This document shows, piece by piece, positions 45,001-52,635 of a stretch of DNA of 64,000 nt. Where the stretch lies: positions 1 to 64,000 of the forward strand of contig CAZYHC010000006.1 of NCBI GenBank assembly GCA_964646625.1, written 5' to 3'. The notes beneath the pieces are model-generated. The model searched no databases. It was not told the DNA's origin and worked only from the letters and a program-made list of their open reading frames with translations. Both the position numbers and the translations under genes were made by a program. The first letter of the stretch is position 1, and every line of letters starts with the position of its first letter. This stretch comes from DAOULT01 sp964646625. GTDB lineage: Bacteria > Chloroflexota > Anaerolineae > CAZYHC01.

Positions 45001-45218
45001 GGGTTGGATGTTGGAAATTGGAGGTTAGCAGTTTTGGCGCACCGCGATGGGGTCTGCCAACGAGATGATTGAGCATCTGGAAACAGCCGTTGCTTTGGAG
45101 TACGTTTCCCAAGACATCTGCCAGCCTTACATCAAGCAATACACTATTGTAGCCAAGCAACTCAACAAGCTGATCCAGATTTGGCGCAAATTCTAGCCTC
45201 CAACATCCAACTTCCAAC
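45001..45218. repeat. Inverted TTGGAAGTTGG-type repeats flanking a gene remnant
   Basis: The left arm (45001-45028) contains TTGGATGTTGGAAATTGGAG; the right arm (45197-45218) contains CCTCCAACATCCAACTTCC, its complement in kind. They bracket the four-helix-bundle fragment, so the block looks like a small mobile unit that inserted between the two exporter genes. Confidence 0.65.
45029..45196 (+). pseudogene. C-terminal remnant of a four-helix-bundle (S23/IVP-like) protein
   Basis: The open frame 45029-45196 encodes 55 residues, including QFWRTAMGSANEMIEHLETA, followed by a helix ending KQLNKLIQIWRKF and stop. This matches the second half of the small four-helix-bundle proteins first known from 23S rRNA intervening sequences (pattern RxAxGSANExEYHLxxA ... 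LxxLxxxLRxF). An in-frame TAG (45026-45028) and the inverted repeat replace the first half, so it is truncated. Confidence 0.65.
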
Positions 45219-45235
45219 TTTCAGACGAGGAAACC

Positions 45236-47071
45236 ATGGGATTCATCCTGGACGGCCTCGACACCGAGGCATACGACCGCAATTATAGCGATAGGGAACT
45301 GCTGGCCCGGATCGTAAGCTATTTCCGGCCCTACACCCGGCAGATGATCCTGGTAGCCATCACGATCACCCTGCAATCGGCGGCCGGAACCGGCGGGCCA
45401 ATCCTTATCTCCAAAGCCATTGACCTCTTGGCCCAAGACCCTTCCACCGAAAAAATGCTGCTCCTGACGGGGGGAGTGCTCTTGCTGGGCGTGGTAGGCT
45501 GGACCTTTAACTTCATCCGACAACTGTTCTCCGCCCGCGTGGTAGGGGACGTGGTACTCAAGCTGCGGGAAGATGTCTTTAACGCCACCATCCAACACGA
45601 CCTTTCCTTTTACGACGAGCATCCCTCCGGCAAAATTGTCAGCCGGGTAACGTCCGACACCCAGGACTTTTCTGAGGTGGTCAACCTGAGCATGGATCTG
45701 CTCAGCCAGGTGTTGCTGGTCGTCATCCTCTCCATCTGGCTGATCAACATCAATCCCTGGCTGACCCTGTTGTTGTTGGGAATGACCCCCCTGGTGGCGT
45801 TCATCGCTCTCAGGTTCCGGCACATCGCCCGCACTATCACCCAGCGCGCCCGCCGGGTGACGGCCAAAATCAACGCCCAGATTCAGGAGTCCATCAGCGG
45901 GATCATGGTAGCCAAGAGCTTCCGGCAGGAACACGCCATCTATGCCACCTTTGAGGCCAATAACGAGCAAGCCTACCAGGTGGGATTACGGCGTGGCCTG
46001 ACGCTCACTACTATATTCCCGGTCATGGGCATCGCTTCCGGCCTGGGGATGGCCACCCTGGTCTACGCCGGCGGCCTGGCTACCCGTGACGGGACGGCCA
46101 GTCCCGGCGATTGGTACCTGTTCATGCAGGCCGTGTGGTTCGTCTGGTGGCCGCTGCTCAGCATCTCCTCTTTCTGGAGCCAGTTCCAGGACGGGTTATC
46201 CGCTTCGGAGCGGGCCTTTGCCCTGATCGACGCCGAGCCAAAGGTGGTTCAGACCGCAGCCGAGCCTGTGGAAAAGCTGGAGGGCCGGATAGAACTCCGC
46301 CACCTCAAGCTCACTTACACCGGCCAGGAGGTGGTGCTGCCCGACTTTACCCTGGAAATCCGTCCCAAAGAGACGCTGGCCTTTGTGGGCCACACCGGGG
46401 CGGGCAAAAGCAGCCTGGGCCGATTGATCGCCCGTTTTTACGAGTTTCAGGAGGGAGAGCTTGTGATCGACGGCCGGGACATCCGCCGTCTGGACCTGGG
46501 CCAGTACCGTCAACACATTGGGCTGGTTCCGCAGGAGCCGTTTCTCTTTTCCGGTACGGTGTGCGATAACATCCGCTACGGCCGGCCGGAAGCGACCGAA
46601 GAGCAGGTGCGCGAGGCGGCCACGCGCATCAGCCACGGAGACTGGCTGGCCGACCTGCCGGCCGGGCTGGATAGCGACGTAGGCGAGCGCGGGGCTAACC
46701 TCTCGATGGGGCAACGGCAACTGGTCGCCCTGGCGCGCGTGTTGCTCAAAGACCCGGCCATCTTTATCCTGGACGAAGCGACCGCCAGCGTGGACCCCTT
46801 CACCGAGACCCAAATCCAGGAGGGGCTGGAAACCATCATGCGCGACCGGACGGCCATCGTCATCGCCCACCGGCTGTCCACCATCAAGAATGCCGACCGC
46901 ATCATTGTCATGGACCACGGCCAGATCATCGAAGAAGGCACGCACCAGGAGCTGATGGCCCAGGGCGGCCATTATGCTGAGCTGTACAACACTTATTTCC
47001 GACATCAGTCGTTGGAGTATATTGAGAGTTTTGGCGATAGTCAAGTGGCATTACCTTTGAAGACCCTTTGA
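45236..47071 (+). CDS. ABC exporter half-transporter, catalytic-site subunit
   Basis: A 611-residue ABC exporter half. Walker A GHTGAGKSSLG, signature LSMGQRQLVALARV (third residue Met instead of Gly, typical of the partner half of heterodimers), Walker B IFILDEATASVD with intact catalytic Glu. With the preceding gene it forms one functional and one degenerate ATP site. The acidic start GFILDGLDTEAYDRNY is typical of the TM288-type subunit. GAGGAAACC precedes the ATG. Substrate unknown. Confidence 0.92.
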   Translation: MGFILDGLDTEAYDRNYSDRELLARIVSYFRPYTRQMILVAITITLQSAAGTGGPILISKAIDLLAQDPSTEKMLLLTGGVLLLGVVGWTFNFIRQLFSARVVGDVVLKLREDVFNATIQHDLSFYDEHPSGKIVSRVTSDTQDFSEVVNLSMDLLSQVLLVVILSIWLININPWLTLLLLGMTPLVAFIALRFRHIARTITQRARRVTAKINAQIQESISGIMVAKSFRQEHAIYATFEANNEQAYQVGLRRGLTLTTIFPVMGIASGLGMATLVYAGGLATRDGTASPGDWYLFMQAVWFVWWPLLSISSFWSQFQDGLSASERAFALIDAEPKVVQTAAEPVEKLEGRIELRHLKLTYTGQEVVLPDFTLEIRPKETLAFVGHTGAGKSSLGRLIARFYEFQEGELVIDGRDIRRLDLGQYRQHIGLVPQEPFLFSGTVCDNIRYGRPEATEEQVREAATRISHGDWLADLPAGLDSDVGERGANLSMGQRQLVALARVLLKDPAIFILDEATASVDPFTETQIQEGLETIMRDRTAIVIAHRLSTIKNADRIIVMDHGQIIEEGTHQELMAQGGHYAELYNTYFRHQSLEYIESFGDSQVALPLKTL

Positions 47072-47091
47072 CCAATTGGATAAAAGTCAAG

Positions 47092-47120
47092 TTGACAATC
47101 CCTTTCTAATGTGCTATAAT
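47092..47120 (+). promoter_or_regulatory. Perfect consensus promoter of the attenuator-controlled gene
   Basis: TTGACA (47092-47097), 17-bp spacer, TATAAT (47115-47120), plus an extended-10 TG. The best promoter in the window. It yields a leader of about 450 nt before the binding-protein gene. Confidence 0.92.
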
Positions 47121-47258
47121 CTCCTCAGAATTTGCAAGGAAGATCGAACTGTTAGGCCAGGATAGGCCCAGAATGGACAGGAACGCGAGGCTGCGGGTCC
47201 GCTAAAGAATGTGGCTCGTGCCTTTTAGTTTAACTCCCTTTTAGGAGATAAAGAGTAG

Positions 47259-47405
47259 ATGTCGGTTCGGGAAAAACATCTCCAGCTAGCGTTAAATTGT
47301 ATGTCAGGGGGCGAGGCTGTTTTCGCCTTTACTTATGCCTATTATTACTATTATTACAGCAGCATAGGCATGGTGTGCCTCGCTTCAAGACAGGGGGTTA
47401 CGTGA
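47259..47405 (+). CDS. Tyrosine-run leader peptide (attenuator)
   Basis: A 48-codon frame starting at ATG 47259 (TAGGAG 12 bases upstream, in-frame stop directly before it). Codons at 47334-47357 encode Tyr-Ala followed by six Tyr in a row (TAT/TAC mixed), after FAFT. A second in-frame ATG is at 47301. Such a run is the signature of a ribosome-stalling leader peptide that senses charged tRNA-Tyr. The Tyr codons lie between the two arms of an RNA hairpin that competes with an antiterminator (see the regulatory entry). The mixed Tyr codons argue for selection on the amino acid, not simple slippage. Confidence 0.8.
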   Translation: MSVREKHLQLALNCMSGGEAVFAFTYAYYYYYYSSIGMVCLASRQGVT

Positions 47406-47464
47406 AAAACCCGAAAGCCGCTCGAACCAGGCGTGAGGCATACCAGCCTCACGCTTTTTGTTTT
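47311..47464 (+). promoter_or_regulatory. Transcription attenuator with mutually exclusive hairpins
   Basis: Segment 1 (GCGAGGC 47311-47317; ATGCCTAT 47335-47342) pairs with segment 2 (ATAGGCAT 47364-47371; GCCTCGC 47377-47383), enclosing the Tyr codons. Segment 2 (GGTGTGCCTC 47372-47381) can instead pair over 10 bp with segment 3 (GAGGCATACC 47435-47444). Segment 3 (GCGTGAGGC 47431-47439) can pair with segment 4 (GCCTCACGC 47446-47454) to form the terminator. A ribosome stalled at Tyr codons would break 1:2, allow 2:3 and prevent termination; with enough Tyr-tRNA, 1:2 and 3:4 form. This is the classic trp/his logic, with tyrosine as the inferred signal. Confidence 0.8.
47431..47464 (+). terminator. 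Attenuator terminator hairpin
   Basis: GCGTGAGGC / GCCTCACGC, 9-bp perfect stem with a 6-base loop, followed by TTTTTGTTTT. Confidence 0.9.
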
Positions 47465-47576
47465 CATAAAGGATTTACCGCTTCTTTGAGAAAGGGGGAA
47501 TGCCTATGACCTTGACCTGATGAGAAAGCAAAGATGGGGAAAGCGCGAACGAAAAAACGAAAGGAGGAGTTTAACC

Positions 47577-49673
47577 ATGCTTTCCAAGAGAATTAGTGTG
47601 TTATTTACTGCTGTAGTAGTGTTGGGGTTGCTTCTTGGTCCCGCACCTCTAGGCTCTGTGCAGGCCCAGGAGCCGATCAAGATCGGGGGCATCATGGCTA
47701 TCACCGGGCCGGCTTCGCCCCTGGGTACCCCTGAGCGCGATACTCTGCTGATGTTGGGAGAAGTCATCAACCAGGCCGGAGGGATCAACGGACAGCCGTT
47801 AGAGCTGATCATCTACGACACAGCCAGCGATGAGACCGAGACGGTGATGGCGACCAAGAAGCTGATCGAGGACGATAAAGTCCTGGCCATCATCGGCCCC
47901 AGCCAGACAGGCACCACTCTAGCCATAGTGGATACCATCGAGAAGGCCGAGCTTCCCCTGATTTCGATGGCGGCCGGCATCCAGATCGTGGAACCAGTCA
48001 AAAAATGGGTGTTCAAGACTCCCCAGACCGACGTTCTGGCCGTATCCAAAATCATAGACTATCTGACCTGGCAGGGCATTGATAAGATCGCGGTCATCTA
48101 CGTCTCCAACGCTTTCGGTGAGAGCGGCCGCGATCAGATCGTAATCCAGGTTCCTGAAGCGGGCATCGAAGTGGTGGCCGAGGAGAGTTTTGGCGGGGAG
48201 GACACCGACATGACCGCCCAACTGACGCGCATCAAGGGCAGCGACGCGCAGGCCGTGATCTGCTGGGGCACCAATCCAGGCCCGGCCATGGTGGCCAAAA
48301 ACATGATGCAGTTGGGCATGGATATCCCCCTCTTGCAGAGCCACGGTATAGCCAACAAGAAGTTCATCGAGTTGGCCGGGGAAGCGGCTGAAGGGGTCAT
48401 TTTCCCGGCAGGCAAGCTCCTGGTGGCCAACGATCTGCCCGATACCGAGCCTCAGAAAGAGGTGTTGCTGGAATACTCCGGCATGTTCGAGGCAAAGTAC
48501 GGGCGCAGCGCCGATACCTTCGGGGGGCACGCCTGGGATGCCTTGCTTCTTCTGGTGCAGGCCATCGAGCAGGTGGGCACCGACAAGGCCGCCATCCGCG
48601 ACGCCCTGGAGAACACCACTAACTTTGTGGGCACCGGCGGCGTCTTCAACTTCTCTCCCGAAGACCACAACGGCCTGACCAAAGATGCCTTCATCATGGT
48701 CCAGATCCAAAACGGCGAGTGGACGCTTATGGAAATGCCCGAGGCCGCACCCGCTGGCGAGGTCAGGGTGGTGGTCATCGGCAAGTCGGTGCACCCCTAC
48801 TGGGCCAACGTGGAAAAGGGCGTCAACGACGCCGCTGCCAAACTGGGCGTAAAGGCCGAGTTCTTCGTGCCCCAGAAAGAGGACGTGCAGGTTCAGCTCA
48901 GCACCATGGAAGCCTACATCGCCCAGGGAGTGAACGGCATCGCCATCGCCCCCTCCGATCCGGTGGCGGCGGAGGCCACCATCAAGGCTGCCATGGACGC
49001 CGGTATCCCGGTCATCACCCTGGACACCGACGCGCCGGACAGCGTGCGCCTGGCCTACGTGGGCACCAGCAACAAGTCGGCCGGGGTGGTGGCTGGCGAG
49101 GAGATGCTGAAGCTGCTGCCCGACGGGGGTAAGGTAGGCATCGGGACAGGCTCGCTGACGGCGCTGAACTCGCTGGAGCGGATCGAGGGCTTCACCGAGG
49201 CGGTGGCAGGCTCAGCTATCGAGATCGTAGAGCCCATCAACAACGACAAAGAGGACTCGGCCACCGCTCTGGAGCTAGCCAACTCTATGCTGGCGGCCAA
49301 TCCTGACCTGGCGGGAGCGTTTGGGGTGTACGCCTACAACGGGCCGGCCTGGGCCAAGGCGGTGAAGGAGCAGGGTCTGGCTGGCGAGGTCAAGATCGTG
49401 TGCTTCGACGCCACCACCGAACACATCGAGTTCGTGAAGGAAGGGGTGATCGACGTTCTGGTGGCCCAGCGGGAGTATTTCCAGGGCTACAAGAGCGTGG
49501 AGCTCCTGACCCTGATGGCCCAGAAGGGCATCGAAGACGCTATGGCCGAGTACGGTGTGCCCGAGGACAAGGTGGTGGACACCGGGGTGGACGTGGTGAC
49601 CCTGGCTGGTCTGGCCGACTACGCCGCCATGCTGGACGAGTTGGGCATCCCCCACGAGTGGACACTGGAGTAA
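47577..49673 (+). CDS. Double solute-binding protein: LivJ-like domain fused to RbsB-like domain
   Basis: A 698-residue exported protein. Signal peptide at 1-30 (LFTAVVVLGLLLGPAPL ... VQAQ). Residues 32-400: type-I amino-acid binding domain (PIKIGGIMAITGPASPLG, ALIGPSQTGTT-like AIIGPSQTGTT, GGHAWDALLLL), as in branched-chain/aromatic amino acid importers. Residues 405-698: RbsB-type sugar-binding domain (VVVIGKSVHPYWANVEKG, GIAIAPSDPVA, VLVAQREYFQGYKSVELL). No permease or ATPase gene follows. AAAGGAGGAG fixes ATG 47577, although an in-frame ATG at 47520 would add 19 basic residues. Expression is controlled by the tyrosine attenuator upstream, which suggests a role in aromatic amino acid uptake or sensing. 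Confidence 0.9.
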   Translation: MLSKRISVLFTAVVVLGLLLGPAPLGSVQAQEPIKIGGIMAITGPASPLGTPERDTLLMLGEVINQAGGINGQPLELIIYDTASDETETVMATKKLIEDDKVLAIIGPSQTGTTLAIVDTIEKAELPLISMAAGIQIVEPVKKWVFKTPQTDVLAVSKIIDYLTWQGIDKIAVIYVSNAFGESGRDQIVIQVPEAGIEVVAEESFGGEDTDMTAQLTRIKGSDAQAVICWGTNPGPAMVAKNMMQLGMDIPLLQSHGIANKKFIELAGEAAEGVIFPAGKLLVANDLPDTEPQKEVLLEYSGMFEAKYGRSADTFGGHAWDALLLLVQAIEQVGTDKAAIRDALENTTNFVGTGGVFNFSPEDHNGLTKDAFIMVQIQNGEWTLMEMPEAAPAGEVRVVVIGKSVHPYWANVEKGVNDAAAKLGVKAEFFVPQKEDVQVQLSTMEAYIAQGVNGIAIAPSDPVAAEATIKAAMDAGIPVITLDTDAPDSVRLAYVGTSNKSAGVVAGEEMLKLLPDGGKVGIGTGSLTALNSLERIEGFTEAVAGSAIEIVEPINNDKEDSATALELANSMLAANPDLAGAFGVYAYNGPAWAKAVKEQGLAGEVKIVCFDATTEHIEFVKEGVIDVLVAQREYFQGYKSVELLTLMAQKGIEDAMAEYGVPEDKVVDTGVDVVTLAGLADYAAMLDELGIPHEWTLE

Positions 49674-49702
49674 CGACCAACCCTATAGCTCATACTCAGC
49701 TA

Positions 49703-49740
49703 AAAAAGACCCTGGCCGCGAAATCGGTCGGGGTCTTTAC
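49703..49740 (+). terminator. Rho-independent terminator after the binding protein gene
   Basis: AAAGACCCTGGCCG pairs with CGGTCGGGGTCTTT (two mismatches) around CGAAAT. Confidence 0.75.
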
Positions 49741-49779
49741 TCTTGCCAAAAAAGCCAGGATGATATATCATGATGGTAT

Positions 49780-49827
49780 CAGGTGCCTGGCACAACGAAC
49801 GTTCGCTGTTGAAGTGCCAGGCACCTG
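49780..49827. repeat. CAGGTGCCTGGCAC inverted repeat
   Basis: A 14-bp perfect inverted repeat (49780-49793 and 49814-49827) with a 20-base centre. The AGGTGCCTGGCACTT motif is of the kind dispersed widely in environmental bacterial genomes. It lies in the short leader of the next gene. Confidence 0.7.
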
Positions 49828-49863
49828 GGAGCCCTTGATACTTGATAGAGGAGGCCCCGCCCC

Positions 49864-52635
49864 GTGCGAGTAACGGCGATAAGCCCTGGTCTGAGAAGGG
49901 CGCTGGTGGTCATCGGCGTATATCTGTTTCTGGCCCTGGTCTTGACCTATCCGGTGGGCTGGCATTTCACCACTCATCTGCCCGGCGACGGCGGCGACGA
50001 CCCGCCCCTGGCCTGGAACTTGTGGTGGGTGAAACACGCCCTGCTCGACCTGGGAACCAACCCTTTCGACTGCCGTTATCTGTTCTATCCCATCGGCATC
50101 AACCTGGCCTTCTATACCCTGACCGTTCTCAACGGCGCTCTTTCCATTCCCTTACAGTCCGTCTTCGGCCTGGTAGCCAGCAGCAACCTCATCTTGTGGT
50201 CGTCTTTCGTGGTGGGGGGATATGGGACGTACCTGCTGGTGCTGTATCTGCTGGCAGGCTGGAAGAGTGGAAGGATGGGAAAGCGAGCTTCCAGGCTGCC
50301 AGATTTTCAGGCTTCCCATCTGGCCGCTTTTGTGGCCGGCCTGGTCTACGCTTTCTCCTCCAGCAAGCTTTTCTACGCCGCCCTGGGCCAGTTCAACATC
50401 GCCAGTTCACAGTGGATACCTTTCTACGTCCTGTTCCTATTTAAGATGCGTCGGAACCCGACCCGCTGGCGTTACCCTTTGTGGGCTGCTCTTTTTCTGC
50501 TCTTCCAGGCCTGGGCGGAAATGACTTACGCCTCGTTCCTGATCATCTTCACCGCTTTATGCTTCCTGTGCGATCTCCTCGGATGGGCTTCAACCAGGAA
50601 ATTGGAGAGCCGTTCCTATCTCGGAGTTGTCGGGGCGTTGGGGCTTTTGGGCCTGGTCTTCGTCCTGGGCCTCTCGCCCATACTGTACATGATGCTCCCC
50701 GACATGCTGGTCGAAGGCGATTTCTTCGTCCAGGGTTCGGGCTTCGCCGAAGTCTTCTCCGCCGACCCCTTGGGCCTGTTCATCCCCACCAGGCTGCACC
50801 CTCTTTTCGGCTCGCTGGTAGGGGGCTTCGATTTCCAGGCCGATAAGGGGCAGCACCTTTTCCTCGGTTACGTTGTACTGATTCTGGCCCTGTATGCCCT
50901 TGTTCGCCGCTCAGGGGCGCGTTTCTGGGGGATAGCCGCTTTTATCTTCCTGGTGCTTTGTCTGGGGCCAGTCCTATCCATCAACGGCCACTCGACCGGC
51001 CTGCCGCTGCCCTTTCTCGTCCTGCAAAGGCTGCCCTTTTTCAAGGGCAATCGTTATCCCGGCCGTTTTGGGGTGATGGTCGTCTTGTCGCTGGCGGTGC
51101 TGGTCGGTTTTGGGCTGGAGCGGCTTCTCAAGAGGATACCCCATAGACGTTCCTTGCTCCTCGCCGCCTGCTGTTCGCTCTTGATCCTTTTCGAGCATCT
51201 GTCCATCCCTTTGCCTCTGTCCGACATGCAGGTGCCCGAAGTCTACCACCTCATCGCCGCCGAGGAAGGCGATTTCGCCGTGCTGGACATCCCCCTGGCC
51301 TGGCGCAATGGCTTCCGCATCACGGGCACGCTGGACCCCATCATCATGTTCGAGCAGTTCTACCAGACCGTGCACCGTAAACGCATCCTGGCCGGAAACA
51401 CCTCGCGCAACCCGGAGTTCAAGTTTCAATATTTCACCGCCCTGCCGGCGATCAACCACCTCATCGCCCTGGAGACAGGCCACAGGCTGGAAGCGAGCGA
51501 AGTGGAGCGAGATAAGGCTTTGGCCGCCGAGGTCCTTCGCTTCTTCGATATCCGCTACGTTGTAGTGCATACCGCCCAGGCCGGCCCCGATCTTGTCCCT
51601 TACGTCGAGGCCACCATGCCGGTGGAGCGTTTCTATGGTCGGGGGGGCATTGTGGCCTATCGAGTGGTGCTTCCTCCTCCACCAGATGAAGTGAACGTCG
51701 ATCTGGGGGAGGGAAAGGACCTGGCCCGCCTGCACCTGGGCGAGGGCTGGTCGTCGGCGGATTCGCGCCAGGGATGGGTGTGGGCGCAGCGGAAGGAGGT
51801 CAGATTTTTTGCCCACCTGCCAGGGGGAACGCACAGGATGACCTGGCGGGCTCTGGCCCCCGGGCCTGGTCAGACGATGGCGGTGGTGGTGAACGGCCAG
51901 ACGTTTGGCCCCCTGGAGTTGGCCGAAGGTTGGGGGGAATACGAGCTTGAGATCCCGGCTATAAATGGGCTGAACGAGTTTCGCTTTCGCTTTTCCCACC
52001 TCTTCCCGGTAGACGAGGTGCACCTGGGCCAATACGATGTAGGTCAGACGGGCCTGGTCTCGCCGGTAAGCATCCTGGTGGAGAGCGCCGGGCAGGAGGT
52101 GGGCGACTTCGGGCACATCTACGTCAACGGCCGCAACGTCTCGCCGGAGGGCCGGGGCTACAACCTGGCCGTCGTCAACCCCACGGACGGGAAGGTGGAG
52201 ACAGTGACTCACTTCGACACCCACCTGGACGAGGCGGCCAGCCAGGAGATGGCCTATTTCCTCAACGCCATCCCGAGGGGGAAGATCGTGGCCGTAGCCG
52301 CGGCCGACGAGGCTTCGCGGCTCTTGGGAGAGGAGGCGGTGGGACTGCTGGGCACCATCGGGGCGAGCGGCGACCTGCGCGGCAGGTTCCGCTGGGGACA
52401 GGCCATTATCGGCGTCAAAGGGGCGCGGCCGGGCCAGGCCCTCGAAGCGCTCGACCTTTTAAAGCCGGTCAGCGTGCAGGTGGGCGAAGGGGTCAGCCAG
52501 CCACACCTGGCGGCGGCCTTCGATTGGGTGCGCTTCGATCACAACTCTCTCTCCCCTCGTGTGCGACTGACCAGTACCCAGACCAGCCCCAGGGCAAAAC
52601 AGGCCACCCCCAGGAGAGCGCCGAGAAAAAGATAA
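49864..52635 (+). CDS. Large polytopic membrane protein, GT-C/YfhO-like
   Basis: A 923-residue protein with about twelve membrane helices (to residue 430) and a long outside region. The first loop after helix 1 has acidic residues (HLPGDGGDDPPLAWNLWW) at the place where GT-C glycosyltransferases hold their catalytic Asp, and GNRYPGRFGVMV is typical of YfhO-like proteins. The soluble part includes a beta-sandwich (about 600-720). It is probably a polyprenyl-sugar-dependent transferase or flippase partner for surface glycans. GTG start with GGAGG 9 bases upstream. The last 97 bases overlap the convergent hydrolase gene. Confidence 0.75.
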   Translation: MRVTAISPGLRRALVVIGVYLFLALVLTYPVGWHFTTHLPGDGGDDPPLAWNLWWVKHALLDLGTNPFDCRYLFYPIGINLAFYTLTVLNGALSIPLQSVFGLVASSNLILWSSFVVGGYGTYLLVLYLLAGWKSGRMGKRASRLPDFQASHLAAFVAGLVYAFSSSKLFYAALGQFNIASSQWIPFYVLFLFKMRRNPTRWRYPLWAALFLLFQAWAEMTYASFLIIFTALCFLCDLLGWASTRKLESRSYLGVVGALGLLGLVFVLGLSPILYMMLPDMLVEGDFFVQGSGFAEVFSADPLGLFIPTRLHPLFGSLVGGFDFQADKGQHLFLGYVVLILALYALVRRSGARFWGIAAFIFLVLCLGPVLSINGHSTGLPLPFLVLQRLPFFKGNRYPGRFGVMVVLSLAVLVGFGLERLLKRIPHRRSLLLAACCSLLILFEHLSIPLPLSDMQVPEVYHLIAAEEGDFAVLDIPLAWRNGFRITGTLDPIIMFEQFYQTVHRKRILAGNTSRNPEFKFQYFTALPAINHLIALETGHRLEASEVERDKALAAEVLRFFDIRYVVVHTAQAGPDLVPYVEATMPVERFYGRGGIVAYRVVLPPPPDEVNVDLGEGKDLARLHLGEGWSSADSRQGWVWAQRKEVRFFAHLPGGTHRMTWRALAPGPGQTMAVVVNGQTFGPLELAEGWGEYELEIPAINGLNEFRFRFSHLFPVDEVHLGQYDVGQTGLVSPVSILVESAGQEVGDFGHIYVNGRNVSPEGRGYNLAVVNPTDGKVETVTHFDTHLDEAASQEMAYFLNAIPRGKIVAVAAADEASRLLGEEAVGLLGTIGASGDLRGRFRWGQAIIGVKGARPGQALEALDLLKPVSVQVGEGVSQPHLAAAFDWVRFDHNSLSPRVRLTSTQTSPRAKQATPRRAPRKR

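Noticed and set aside
47334..47357. Simple-sequence repeat (TAT/TAC run) as neutral microsatellite
   Set aside because: The codons alternate irregularly between TAT and TAC, and the run lies between paired attenuator arms, which fits a leader peptide better.
47297..47509. 70-codon frame with a Leu run overlapping the leader peptide
   Set aside because: The Leu run is the +1-shifted reading of the Tyr codons, there is no ribosome-binding site, and it runs through the terminator hairpin.
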